Of a stretch of 64,000 nt of DNA, positions 16,315 through 24,927 are shown piece after piece. Positions within the stretch are counted from its first letter, which is position 1, and every line of letters begins with the position of its first letter. The notes under the pieces were generated by a model. It worked only from the letters and a program-made list of their open reading frames with translations, made no database searches and was not told the DNA's origin. Position numbers and translations under genes: made by a program. Source of the DNA: Caulobacter sp. 602-2. GTDB lineage: Bacteria; Pseudomonadota; Alphaproteobacteria; Caulobacterales; Caulobacteraceae. Where the stretch lies: positions 1 through 64,000 of the forward strand of contig NZ_JAAKGT010000015.1 of the NCBI RefSeq assembly GCF_011043625.1, in the 5' to 3' direction.

Positions 16315-16779
16315 ATGGCCCTGGCCCTGGAGGAGGCTCGCGCGGCCGCCGAGCGCGGCGAGACGCCGGTGGGGGCGGTGATCCTCGATCCTGCGACCGG
16401 CGAGGTGATCGCCAGGGCCGGCAACGGCCCGATCGCGGCGCACGATCCGACGGCCCACGCCGAGATCGCGGCCATGCGGCTGGCGGCCGCCAGGCTGGAA
16501 AACTACCGGCTGACGGACCTGACCCTGGTGGTGACGCTGGAGCCCTGCGCCATGTGCGCCGGCGCGATCAGCCACGCCCGCATCGGCCGGGTGGTCTGGG
16601 GCGCGGACGATCCCAAGGGCGGGGCGGTGATCCACGGCCCGAAATTCTTCGCCCAGCCCACCTGCCACTGGCGGCCGGAGACGACGGGCGGGGTGATGGC
16701 GCAGGAAAGCGCCGACCTGCTGCGCGGCTTCTTCCGCGCGCGGCGGGCCAAGAAGGCTGGCAAGGATGGCGCGACGTGA
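16315..16779 (+). CDS. tadA: tRNA-specific adenosine deaminase TadA
   Basis: Deaminates A34 to inosine in the tRNA-Arg(ACG) anticodon. From the ATG at 16315 the protein has 154 residues; H48-A-E50 and P-C78-A-M-C81 are the zinc ligands and catalytic glutamate, and the core G-E-T-P-V-G-A-V is intact. The start is uncertain: a GGAGG at 16285-16289 is 25 nt from this ATG, but only 7 nt from an in-frame ATC at 16297 that would give the common TadA N-terminus (I/M)TDEDAMAL. Either a non-canonical ATC start is used or the ATG is reached another way. It overlaps the next gene by GTGA. Confidence 0.9.
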   Translation: MALALEEARAAAERGETPVGAVILDPATGEVIARAGNGPIAAHDPTAHAEIAAMRLAAARLENYRLTDLTLVVTLEPCAMCAGAISHARIGRVVWGADDPKGGAVIHGPKFFAQPTCHWRPETTGGVMAQESADLLRGFFRARRAKKAGKDGAT

Positions 16780-17123
16780 AGGTCATCCAGATCATAGACG
16801 GTGCGGACAACGCGACCTTCAGCCTGTTCCTCGCGACCGAAGAGCAGTTCGCCGTGATCTTTCCAGAGCCGGGCCAGGACATTGAACTGGTCGAGGACCT
16901 TTTCGATCGCGTCGGTGCCCCGAAGGCGCGGGAAGTGCTGGAGCCGATCTGGGAACAGCCGGTTCTCAAGCGCGAGGCCCCCGGGCTGCACGGCACGCTC
17001 TACTACGGCTGGGCGGACCGCCGGCGGCACTTGCCGGCCAGCAAGCGCGAGGTCGATACGCCTGAGCGGAACCTGAGCCCCGCGCAGCGCGACCTGTTCG
17101 CGCGTCGTCGCGGCGAAGCCTAG
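16776..17123 (+). CDS. conserved hypothetical protein, 115 residues
   Basis: Starts at GTG 16776, overlapping the tadA stop as GTGA. The protein begins with a regular strand pattern (KVIQIIDGADNATFSLFLATEEQFAVIFP) and ends in a charged stretch typical of DNA- or RNA-associated small proteins (PERNLSPAQRDLFARRR). I recognise no family. Tight coupling to tadA suggests co-translation and perhaps a linked role, which is inference. Its stop overlaps the convergent periplasmic-protein stop by 4 nt (CTAG). Confidence 0.65.
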   Translation: MKVIQIIDGADNATFSLFLATEEQFAVIFPEPGQDIELVEDLFDRVGAPKAREVLEPIWEQPVLKREAPGLHGTLYYGWADRRRHLPASKREVDTPERNLSPAQRDLFARRRGEA

Positions 17124-17536
17124 TTCACCATCGCCGAGCCGAGCAGCACCTTGGCGCCCTTGCGGCCCAGCACGCGATCGGCGGCCTTCTGCATCTCGGC
17201 GCCGACATAGTCGAGGTCGGGCACGGCGCCGCGGCGCAGGCCCGAGGCGTAGGTCATCAGCACCTGGGCGAAGGCCGCGCGCAGGCGAGGGGTCGAGGCC
17301 TGGGCGTGCTCCATGACCTTGGGATCCTTGGCCTCGATGCCGGTCTCCAGGGTCATCACGCCCTTGCGGCCGTCGCGGCGGATCGCCGTGGCGGTGATGG
17401 TCGGCAGGGCGAAATAGGTCGGCGGCGCTTCCTTCTTGGCTTCGCCGCCGCTGGCCAGGGCGGGCGAAGCGCCAAGACCGGCGAGCGTCAGGACGGCGGC
17501 GAGGAGGGCGAGGGTGCGGCGCATGGCCTTCCGCAT
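17120..17536 (-). CDS. exported hypothetical protein
   Basis: A 138-residue protein with a clear signal peptide (RRTLALLAAVLTLAGLGASPALA). The mature part has one strand-rich block (YFALPTITATAIRRDGRKGVMTLETGIE) and two helices, ending VLGRKGAKVLLGSAMVN. The overall plan weakly recalls FliL-like periplasmic domains, but I do not see enough to call it. The start may instead be the ATG 12 nt later, which would still keep the signal peptide. It is convergent with the gene after tadA, and divergent from the PseB gene. Confidence 0.65.
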   Translation of the reverse strand: MRKAMRRTLALLAAVLTLAGLGASPALASGGEAKKEAPPTYFALPTITATAIRRDGRKGVMTLETGIEAKDPKVMEHAQASTPRLRAAFAQVLMTYASGLRRGAVPDLDYVGAEMQKAADRVLGRKGAKVLLGSAMVN

Positions 17537-17642
17537 AACCCGTCGTGGTTGACGTCCTCTTTACGTCTGGCGCCGCACAAACGCGTTAACCTAGATTCCC
17601 CGTGCGTCAGATGCGCGCGCGGCGGGTGCGAGGAGGCTGATC

Positions 17643-18683
17643 TTGGGACGCTTTTCACCGCAATCCCTCGACCTTGACGGCAAGGTGATCCTGGTCACCG
17701 GCGGCACCGGCTCGTTCGGACGCCGGTTCATCGAGACGGTGCTGAAGCGGTCGAGCCCGCGCAAGGTCATCATCTATTCGCGCGACGAGCTGAAGCAGAG
17801 CGACATGCAGCTGGAGCTGCGCGAGCAGTTCGACGAGGCCGACTTCGCCAAGCTGCGCTTCTTCCTCGGCGACGTGCGCGACCGCGAGCGCCTGACCCTG
17901 GCCCTGCGCGGCGTCGACATCGTCATCCACGCCGCCGCCCTGAAACAGGTGCCGGCCGCCGAGTACAATCCCTCGGAGTGCATCCACACCAACGTGCTGG
18001 GCGCCGAGAACGTGGTCTGGGCCAGCCTCAACAACCACGTGAAGCAAGTTGTGGCCCTGTCGACCGACAAGGCCTGCAATCCGACCAACCTCTATGGCGC
18101 GACCAAGCTGGCCTCGGACAAGACCTTCGTGGCGGCCAACAACCTGTCGGGCGACATCGGCACGCGGTTCTGCGTCGTGCGCTACGGCAACGTCGTGGGC
18201 TCGCGCGGCAGCGTCGTGCCGCTGTACCGCCGCCTGCTGGACCAGGGCGCGACCGAGCTGCCGATCACCGACCCGCGCATGACCCGCTTCTGGATCACGC
18301 TGAACGAGGGGGTCGACTTCGTGCTGTCGTCGCTGAACCTGATGCGCGGCGGCGAGATCTTCGTGCCCAAGATCCCGTCCATGGCCATGCCCGACCTGGT
18401 GAAGGCCATGTCGCCGAGCGCGGGCGTCAAGGTGATCGGCATCCGCCCCGGCGAGAAGCTGCACGAGATCATGATCAGCGCCGACGACGCCCGCTCGACG
18501 GTGGAGTTCGACGACCGCTTCGCCATCGAGCCCAACTTCGCCGAGTTCGGCCGCGAGCCTTATTCGGAAGCCGACGGCGCCAAGCGAGTCGCCGAGGACT
18601 TCTCCTACAGCAGCGACAACAACCACGACTGGCTCTCGCCCGAAGGCCTGCTGGCCATGCTGGAGGAGAAGGCCGCGCGATGA
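17643..18683 (+). CDS. pseB: UDP-GlcNAc 4,6-dehydratase (inverting), PseB/FlmA
   Basis: First enzyme of pseudaminic acid synthesis, needed in Caulobacter for flagellin glycosylation (there called FlmA). A 346-residue SDR of the polysaccharide biosynthesis family: TGGTGSFGRRF is the NAD motif, IYSRDELKQSDMQ is diagnostic for inverting dehydratases, then STDKACNPTNLYGATKL holds Y-x3-K. The start is TTG at 17643 with GAGGAGG about 7 nt upstream. It overlaps the aminotransferase gene by 4 nt (ATGA). Upstream at 17549 there is a TTGACG, but no matching -10 is convincing. Confidence 0.9.
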   Translation: MGRFSPQSLDLDGKVILVTGGTGSFGRRFIETVLKRSSPRKVIIYSRDELKQSDMQLELREQFDEADFAKLRFFLGDVRDRERLTLALRGVDIVIHAAALKQVPAAEYNPSECIHTNVLGAENVVWASLNNHVKQVVALSTDKACNPTNLYGATKLASDKTFVAANNLSGDIGTRFCVVRYGNVVGSRGSVVPLYRRLLDQGATELPITDPRMTRFWITLNEGVDFVLSSLNLMRGGEIFVPKIPSMAMPDLVKAMSPSAGVKVIGIRPGEKLHEIMISADDARSTVEFDDRFAIEPNFAEFGREPYSEADGAKRVAEDFSYSSDNNHDWLSPEGLLAMLEEKAAR

Positions 18684-19840
18684 GCGGCTTCCTCCCCTAC
18701 GGCCGGCAGACGATAGAGGATGACGACATCGCGGCTGTCGCGCAGGCCCTGCGCGCCGACTTCCTGACCACCGGCCCGACGGTCGAAGCCTTCGAGACGG
18801 CCTTCAAGCAGAAGGTCGGGGCGCAGCACGCCATCGCCGTTTCGAACGGCACGGCGACCCTGCACCTGGCGATGATGGCGTTGGGGGTCGGCGAGGGCGA
18901 TGTCTGCATCGCCCCCTCGGTGACCTTCCTGGCCACCGCCAACTGCGCCCGCTACGCCGGGGCCGAGGTGGTGTTCGCCGACGTCGACCCCGACAGCGGC
19001 CTGATGACCCCCGATACCCTGGCCGACGCCCTGTCCCGCGTGGGCGAGCGCCGCGTGCGGGCCGTGCTGCCGGTGCACCTGCGCGGCGACGTCTGCGACC
19101 TGCCGGCGCTGAAGGCCATGGCCAGCGCGGCCGGCGCGGTGCTGGTCGAGGACGCGCCGCACGCGCTGGGCTCGATCGCGACCTTCGGCAACGAGGCCCA
19201 TCCGGTGGGCGACTGCGCCTATTCGGCCTTCGCCAGCTTCTCGTTCCATCCGGTCAAGACGCTCGCCACCGGCGAGGGCGGCATGCTGACCACCAATGAC
19301 GCCGCGCTGGCGGCCAAGGCCCGCAGCCTGCGCGGCCACGGCATGGTGCGGCCGGCCGGGGCCGAGCCCTGGGTCTACGAGATGCCCGAACTGGGCTTCA
19401 ACTACCGCATCCCCGACGTGCTGTGCGCGCTGGGGATTTCACAGCTGGCCAAGCTGGACCGCTTCGTCGAACGCCGCCGGGCGCTGACCGCGCGCTACCA
19501 GGCCCTGCTGGAGCCGCTCTCGCCGCTGGTGCGCCTGGCCGTCAGCCCATCCTGGTCCGACCCGGCCCTGCACCTGCTGACCGTGCTGATCGACTTCGAG
19601 GCGGCGATGACCAGCCGCGCGGCCGTGGTCGAAAGCCTGAAGGCCCACGGCGTGGGCACGCAGGTCCACTACATCCCCGTGCACCGCCAGCCCTACTACG
19701 TGAACCGGTATGGCCTGGCCGATCTGCCCGGCGCCGACGCCTGGTATGGCCGCTGCCTGACCCTGCCGCTCTATCCGGGAATGGCCGACGAGGATCCGGA
19801 GCGGGTGGTCGAGGCGCTGGCGCGGGCGCTGGGCGTGTAA
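18680..19840 (+). CDS. pseC: UDP-4-amino-4,6-dideoxy-N-acetyl-L-altrosamine transaminase, PseC/FlmB
   Basis: Second enzyme of the pseudaminic acid pathway; a 386-residue PLP aminotransferase of the DegT/DnrJ/EryC1 fold that acts on the PseB product. It opens FLPYGRQTIEDDDIAAV as PseC proteins do, has VSNGTATLHLAM for cofactor phosphate binding, and the lysine that binds PLP is in SFSFHPVKTLATGEGG. The C-terminal QVHYIPVHRQPYY loop is also typical. It is coupled to pseB by a 4-nt overlap and ends one nucleotide before the convergent EthD gene. Later pathway genes (PseH, PseG, PseI, PseF) are not in this window. Confidence 0.9.
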   Translation: MSGFLPYGRQTIEDDDIAAVAQALRADFLTTGPTVEAFETAFKQKVGAQHAIAVSNGTATLHLAMMALGVGEGDVCIAPSVTFLATANCARYAGAEVVFADVDPDSGLMTPDTLADALSRVGERRVRAVLPVHLRGDVCDLPALKAMASAAGAVLVEDAPHALGSIATFGNEAHPVGDCAYSAFASFSFHPVKTLATGEGGMLTTNDAALAAKARSLRGHGMVRPAGAEPWVYEMPELGFNYRIPDVLCALGISQLAKLDRFVERRRALTARYQALLEPLSPLVRLAVSPSWSDPALHLLTVLIDFEAAMTSRAAVVESLKAHGVGTQVHYIPVHRQPYYVNRYGLADLPGADAWYGRCLTLPLYPGMADEDPERVVEALARALGV

Positions 19841-19841
19841 A

Positions 19842-20153
19842 CTACCCCGCCGCGTAGATCTCGATCACCGGCGCGATGTCGGTGAAGTTGGCCACGTCGG
19901 CGTGCAGGCCGGGCGCCGCCGGACTTTCCAGGCAGGCGCGCATGGCGGCCTCGTCACGGAAGGTCAGGTGGGCCATGGCCACGAACGGCGCCGGGCCGCC
20001 GTCCAGGGCCGACACGCCGCGAAAGACCCGGGCGTCCAGCAGGCCGGTTTCCGCCAAGGCCTCGCGCACCATGCGGATATGGGTTTGCGCATAGTAGTCG
20101 TGGTCGAAGCGCGCGCCGTCGCGGGCCGGGTAGACGATGCTGATGAAGGCCAT
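19842..20153 (-). CDS. EthD family protein, copy 1
   Basis: A 103-residue ferredoxin-like (dimeric alpha-beta barrel) protein. It has the EthD pattern FISIVYPARDGARFDHDYYAQTHIRMVRE with the conserved Y-Y-x-x-x-H, and ends ADVANFTDIAPVIEI. It is paralogous to the next gene, which has the same length and about half its residues in common by eye. EthD proteins are linked to degradation pathways (ether or aromatic), but function is usually unknown. No degradation genes are close by. Confidence 0.8.
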   Translation of the reverse strand: MAFISIVYPARDGARFDHDYYAQTHIRMVREALAETGLLDARVFRGVSALDGGPAPFVAMAHLTFRDEAAMRACLESPAAPGLHADVANFTDIAPVIEIYAAG

Positions 20154-20227
20154 GACGAGTTCCAGGCGGGTCGCGAGCGGGCCGACAGATTGGCCGCCCG
20201 CGCCCTCCGGTCAAGCTTGCAGGCGCC

Positions 20228-20539
20228 CTACGGCTCGACGCTGATCTGGATCACCGGCGTGATGTCGGTGAAGTTGGCGACGTCGGCCTGGACGGCGGGG
20301 GCCTCGGGGCCGCCCAGCGACGCCTGCAGCGCGGCGGCGTCGCGGAAGGTCAGGTGCACCATGGCCACGAACGGCGGCGGCGAGCCGTCGGGGCCGGGCA
20401 CGCCGCGCAGGATCCGCGTGTCGACGAGGCCGGTCGGGCCGAAGGCCTTCTGCGCCAGCGGGATGTGCACCGCCTTGTAGTAGTCGTGATCGAACTTGGC
20501 CCCGTCGTGGGCGGGATAGAAGACGCTGAAGACGGCCAT
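20228..20539 (-). CDS. EthD family protein, copy 2
   Basis: A second 103-residue EthD-like protein directly upstream of copy 1 on the same strand, 74 nt away. Shared blocks include VFYPAHDGAKFDHDYY, the R-x-x-RGV loop, PPFVAMVHLTFRDAAAL and QADVANFTDITPVIQI. Equal length and collinear matches mean a local tandem duplication that has since diverged. The two may form a heterodimer, since the fold dimerises; that is inference. Confidence 0.8.
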   Translation of the reverse strand: MAVFSVFYPAHDGAKFDHDYYKAVHIPLAQKAFGPTGLVDTRILRGVPGPDGSPPPFVAMVHLTFRDAAALQASLGGPEAPAVQADVANFTDITPVIQISVEP

Positions 20540-20610
20540 GTCGGGCTCCGTACTCTTAGGAGCACGGATCTGGGGACGCGTCAGGTCGCGGACAAGCTTG
20601 GAAGCGCGCC

Positions 20611-22317
20611 TCAGGCCGCCTGTTGCTGCTGCACCAGGCCCTTGAGCAGGTCCAGCGTCTCGGGGCTGGCGGCCAGCGCTTCGCGGGCTTCGGGCGCGCG
20701 GGCCAGCTTCAGGGCCTCGAGGCGGGCGCGGTCGGCGACCGGGCCGGTGGGACCGGCCTCGCCCATGGCCAGGCGGGCCAGCAGGGCCAGGCGCTGCGGC
20801 AGGGGCGCGGGCGCGCGGGCCAGCAGCGACAGCAGACGGGCGTCGGCCTCGACCATGCCGCCGACGTCGCCGAGCTTGGCGCACAGCGGCCCGTAGTCCT
20901 CGACCACCAGGCCCGAACGGGTCAGCGACTTCTGCAGCGCCGCCAGGGCGGCCAGCTTCACCGACGGGCTGTCGGGACCCTGGCGCATCTCCTTCTCGAA
21001 GCGCATGGCCTGGATGTTGGCCGACAGCCAGCGGGCGGCATGGCGCTTGTTGACCGCGCCCATGACGTTCTCGGCCAGGCGGATCAGCATGACCACCTCT
21101 TCGCGGGCCGAGCGGTCGCGACCCAGCAGGGCCTCGATGAAGTCGCCGTTGAGCAGGGTCTTGGAACGGGTGGTGAAAGCCGCAGTGATGTCCTCGGCCG
21201 GCAGGATGCGCCCCGCGGCGGCCGTCAGGCTCATGGCCAGGGCGCGCAGGTGCTCGATCTCGCTCTCGGCGTCGGTCGGCTTGAGACGGCGCACGCCGTT
21301 CAGTTCCTTGAGCACCCGGCGGGCGATCGAGGCGCGCACCGTGGGGAAGTTGTCGCCGCACAGCCACTGGCCCAGGCGCTTGGCGGTGCCCGACAGCTCC
21401 GGCATGCAGGCTCGCACGCTGGCCTCGACCTTGATCAGCATCTCGACCTGCGCGCCACCGGCCAGGCGGGTCATGGCCGCCAGGGTCGAGCCCAGGTCGT
21501 CGGCGGTGTTGAGAAGGTCGGCCATGCCGGCCTTGGAGCCGATGATCTCGGCCAGCGGCGTCTCGATCGCAGCCAGAGCGGCGGCGCGGGCCTTGGGCTC
21601 GGACGGCGCGGCGTCGGCCAGATCGAGCAGGCGGGCGATCTTCTCGCTCCAGTCCTTGGCCGGGGCGATCGAGGCGGCGACGCCGGCCCCCAGCAGGAAG
21701 GCGCGATCGGGATCGGCGGCCAGGCGCTCGGCGGCTTTCGCAAAGCCTTCCTTGTCGAGGTCCGGCAGCTGGCCCTTCTTGAAGGCCTTCATCAGGTTGG
21801 CGACCGAGCGCTCGACCAGGCCCTGGAAGTTGCGGATCAGCTCGTGGACCGACATGCCCCGGGCCTCGGCCTCGGGAATGGCGATCTTCTGCAGGGCGTG
21901 CTGCAGGTCGGTGCCGGAGGCTTCCAGCTTTTCGACCAGGTCGGGACGGTGCAGCAGCTCGAAGGGCGTGGCCTTGTGGCGCTGCAGCCAGCTTTCCAGC
22001 AGGCGGCCGATGCGGTCGCGGGCGTGGGCGGTGTAGAGGTCGGCCGGCTGCACGCACAGCGGCTCCATCTCCTCGACCGGCTTCTTCGGCTTGCCGCCGT
22101 CGACCATGCCCTTGGTGAAGATCGAGATGGAGCGGTATTCCCGGGTTTCGGGATCCAGCGTCTCTTTCGAGACCCGCACGGCGACGGCGCGTCCCGAGTT
22201 CAGCACTTCCTCGGCCTGGGCCAGGGCGTGGCTGCGAATCTCGGTGGCCATGTCCAGAGTCCATTGCGCGCCGACCTTGCGGCGCACGAATAGCTCGTAA
22301 TGGACCTGATCGCTCAT
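20611..22317 (-). CDS. uncharacterised 568-residue helical protein
   Basis: A large soluble protein with no signal peptide or membrane segment. Residues 1-75 look like a separate small alpha/beta domain (HYELFVRRKVGAQWTLDMAT and AVAVRVSKETLDPETREYRS). The rest is almost all alpha-helix, with evenly spaced Leu/Ala-rich amphipathic repeats reminiscent of HEAT-like or DUF2336-like bundles, ending in QQQQAA. I recognise no catalytic motif. It is divergent from the chvI-chvG operon, sharing a 230-nt upstream region, so it might be controlled by ChvI. Function unknown. Confidence 0.8.
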   Translation of the reverse strand: MSDQVHYELFVRRKVGAQWTLDMATEIRSHALAQAEEVLNSGRAVAVRVSKETLDPETREYRSISIFTKGMVDGGKPKKPVEEMEPLCVQPADLYTAHARDRIGRLLESWLQRHKATPFELLHRPDLVEKLEASGTDLQHALQKIAIPEAEARGMSVHELIRNFQGLVERSVANLMKAFKKGQLPDLDKEGFAKAAERLAADPDRAFLLGAGVAASIAPAKDWSEKIARLLDLADAAPSEPKARAAALAAIETPLAEIIGSKAGMADLLNTADDLGSTLAAMTRLAGGAQVEMLIKVEASVRACMPELSGTAKRLGQWLCGDNFPTVRASIARRVLKELNGVRRLKPTDAESEIEHLRALAMSLTAAAGRILPAEDITAAFTTRSKTLLNGDFIEALLGRDRSAREEVVMLIRLAENVMGAVNKRHAARWLSANIQAMRFEKEMRQGPDSPSVKLAALAALQKSLTRSGLVVEDYGPLCAKLGDVGGMVEADARLLSLLARAPAPLPQRLALLARLAMGEAGPTGPVADRARLEALKLARAPEAREALAASPETLDLLKGLVQQQQAA

Positions 22318-22547
22318 GGGCTTTATGGGGCTCCTGGATCGTGACTATGACTTGCGAGACCTTAAGGCGAGGTTGAAGGGCGAAGACCATCGTTCGGCGC
22401 CGCTGCCGCAAGTGTGTCCAACCCCGCCACGCCCCGGCCGCAATGGCGTTCGACAAGGCGCGATGGAAAGCTTGGCCGCTCCGTGCGTTGTAGCGGGGCG
22501 CGGTGGTCGATAGGATCACCGGGAAGGTATTCGGAGGAATAGACGGC

Positions 22548-23261
22548 TTGGCCGAGATCACGCTCATCGACGACGACGAGAACATCGTCGCTTCGGTCTC
22601 CCTGGCCCTGGAGAGCCACGGCCACACGGTGAAGGCCTATTACGACGGCGTCTCGGGTCTCGAGGCGGTGGAGAGCAATCCGCCGGACCTCGTGATCCTC
22701 GACGTCAAGATGCCCCGCATGGACGGCATGGAAGTGCTGCGCCGCCTGCGCCAGTCGTCCGAGACGCCGGTCATCATGCTGACCTCGAAGGACGACGAGA
22801 TCGACGAGATCCTCGGCTTCAACCTCGGCGCCGACGACTATATGCACAAGCCGTTCAGCCAGCGCCTGCTGCTGGAGCGCGTGAAGGCCGTGCTGCGTCG
22901 CGCCCGCCCCGAGGAAGAAGATCCGGCCGCGCCCGGCCCGGCCGGCGCCGCGGGCTCCAAGGTCATGAAGCGCGGCAAGCTGACGCTCGACCCGGCCCGC
23001 CACGACAGCCTGTGGGACGGCAAGCCGGTGCGCCTGACGGTCACCGAGTTCCTGCTGCTGCAGTCGCTGGCCCAGCGTCCCGGCTTCGTGAAGAGCCGCG
23101 ACAACCTGATGGACGCCGCCTACGACGATCAGGTCTATGTCGACGACCGTACGATCGACAGCCACATCAAGCGGATGCGCAAGAAGTTCCGCCAGGTGGA
23201 CCCCGAGTTCGATTCCATCGAAACCCTGTATGGCGTCGGCTACCGCTACCGCGAAGCCTGA
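22548..23261 (+). CDS. chvI: response regulator ChvI (OmpR family)
   Basis: A 237-residue OmpR/PhoB-type regulator. The receiver domain has the acidic pocket D8-D9-D10, the phosphorylated aspartate D52 (VILDVKMPRMDG), T-S-K and K in HKPFSQRLL. The C-terminal winged helix contains LTVTEFLLLQSLAQRPG and DDRTIDSHIKRMRKKFR. In alphaproteobacteria ChvI (BvrR) controls envelope stress and acid response genes. TTG at 22548 has GGAGGA 9 nt upstream and begins with the first beta strand; a GTG start 45 nt earlier has no such site. The sensor gene overlaps its end. Confidence 0.93.
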   Translation: MAEITLIDDDENIVASVSLALESHGHTVKAYYDGVSGLEAVESNPPDLVILDVKMPRMDGMEVLRRLRQSSETPVIMLTSKDDEIDEILGFNLGADDYMHKPFSQRLLLERVKAVLRRARPEEEDPAAPGPAGAAGSKVMKRGKLTLDPARHDSLWDGKPVRLTVTEFLLLQSLAQRPGFVKSRDNLMDAAYDDQVYVDDRTIDSHIKRMRKKFRQVDPEFDSIETLYGVGYRYREA

Positions 23262-24927
23262 GGCGGGCCTCGATCCCGGCGCCGAGGATGCGCCGCGCGA
23301 TCGCCGGCGGCTGTCCTGGCCGCGGGCCTCGCGGCTAGGCCGGCTGATCGTCGGGCTGAACCTGCTGGCCCTGGCCATCCTGGTGGTCGGGGCCCTGGTG
23401 CTCAACGAACTGCGCAGCGGCCTGATCAACGCCCGCATCGACAGCCTCAGCACCCAGGGCGAGCTGATCGCCAACATCATCGAGCGGGCCGCCACGCAAG
23501 GCGAGCCCGAGCCGACGCTCGACGTGGCCGCGGCCAACGACATCCTGCAGTCGTTCTTCAGCGGCCATTCCCAGCGCGCCCGTCTCTATGACGGCGAGGG
23601 CCGCCTGCTGGCCGACTCTTACCTGGTCGAGGACCGGGTGGAGTGGAAGGTGCTGCCGCCGGCCCGCAAGTCGGGCGACAACGGCTTCCGCCTCTCGCTG
23701 CAGGACAAGGACGCCAAGCCGCGCGCCCTGGAGCGCGCCAAGGCCGAGTTCGAGCAGGAAATCGAGCGCGCCCGCATGGGCGAGACCGTCAAGCAGGTGC
23801 GCCTGGCCGAGAACGGCGAGCGGGTGGTGTCGGTGTCGATCCCGATCCAGCACGTGCGCGCCGTGCTGGGCGTGCTGACCGTCGAGGCCGGCGACGTCGA
23901 CGAGATCATCGGCGCCGAGCGCAAGGCCCTGCTGCCCTTCGTGCTGGTGGCCGTGGGCGCGGTGCTGATCTCCAGCCTGCTGTTGCACCGGCTGGTGGCC
24001 CAGCCCGTGCTGCGCATGGCGAGGGCCGCCGACCACGTGCGCCTGGAGGGCGCGCGGGCCATCAGCCTGCCCGACATCTCGCGCCGCAACGACGAGATCG
24101 GCGACCTGTCGCGATCGCTGGAAGAGATGACCGAGGCCCTGTCCGAACGGATGGGGGCCATCGAGCGCTTCGCCGCCGACGTGGCGCACGAGATCAAGAA
24201 CCCGCTGACCTCGATCCGCTCGGCCATCGAGACCCTGGACCTGGTCACCGAGCCCAAGGCCCGCCAGCGCCTGCTGGGCATCCTGCAGCAGGACGTCGGC
24301 CGCCTGGACCGGCTGGTCACCGACATCTCGAACGCCTCGCGTCTCGACGCGGAGCTGTCGCGCGAACTGCCCAAGCCGATCGACCTGGCCCGCCTGCTGA
24401 GTGAGGCCGTCAGCATCTACGAGGCCCAGGTGCGCGGCGAGGAGCCGCCGTTCAGCGTCCGCGTGCGCCTGACCGGCGCGCCCAGCGGCGCCTCGCGGGT
24501 GATGGCCCGCGAGATCCCGGTCAGCCAGGTGTTCCGCAACCTGATCGACAACGCCCGCTCGTTCAGCGCCGGCGACGGCGAGGTGCGGGTCGCCCTCGTC
24601 CGCCAGAACGGCCGCCTGGTCGCCACGATCGAGGACGACGGCCCCGGCATCCCGCCCGACAACCTGGAGACCATCTTCGAGCGCTTCTACACCTCGCGGC
24701 CCAAGGGCCGGGCGTTCGGCGGCAATTCGGGCCTTGGCCTGTCGATCGCCCGCCAGATCGTCGAGGCCCACGGCGGCAGGATCCATGCCGAAAACCGCCA
24801 GGACGACGACGGCAAGGTGATCGGCGCGCGGTTCGTGGTCGAGCTGCCCGAGCATCGCGAAGGCCGCGACGGGCATCACCATCACGGGCACCACGGCGGC
24901 CATCACGGCCACGGCGGCCGGGAATGA
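23230..24927 (+). CDS. chvG: sensor histidine kinase ChvG
   Basis: A 565-residue membrane kinase. Order: short basic cytoplasmic N-terminus; first membrane helix at about residues 36-60 (GRLIVGLNLLALAILVVGALV); periplasmic sensor to about 230; second helix (LLPFVLVAVGAVLISSLLL); HAMP; HisKA with H320 in DVAHEIKNPLTS; and HATPase with N-box DNARSFS, DDGPGIP and GLGLSIARQI. It phosphorylates ChvI. It ends with an unusual tail after EHREGRDG with nine histidines in 14 residues. The start ATG lies 32 nt inside chvI and lacks a clear ribosome site, so coupling is likely. Overlaps hprK by ATGA. Confidence 0.92.
   Translation: MASATATAKPEAGLDPGAEDAPRDRRRLSWPRASRLGRLIVGLNLLALAILVVGALVLNELRSGLINARIDSLSTQGELIANIIERAATQGEPEPTLDVAAANDILQSFFSGHSQRARLYDGEGRLLADSYLVEDRVEWKVLPPARKSGDNGFRLSLQDKDAKPRALERAKAEFEQEIERARMGETVKQVRLAENGERVVSVSIPIQHVRAVLGVLTVEAGDVDEIIGAERKALLPFVLVAVGAVLISSLLLHRLVAQPVLRMARAADHVRLEGARAISLPDISRRNDEIGDLSRSLEEMTEALSERMGAIERFAADVAHEIKNPLTSIRSAIETLDLVTEPKARQRLLGILQQDVGRLDRLVTDISNASRLDAELSRELPKPIDLARLLSEAVSIYEAQVRGEEPPFSVRVRLTGAPSGASRVMAREIPVSQVFRNLIDNARSFSAGDGEVRVALVRQNGRLVATIEDDGPGIPPDNLETIFERFYTSRPKGRAFGGNSGLGLSIARQIVEAHGGRIHAENRQDDDGKVIGARFVVELPEHREGRDGHHHHGHHGGHHGHGGRE

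Noticed and set aside
17541..17642. Housekeeping promoter for pseB based on TTGACG at 17549
   Set aside because: No -10 element matching GCTANAWC at a 10-14 nt spacing.
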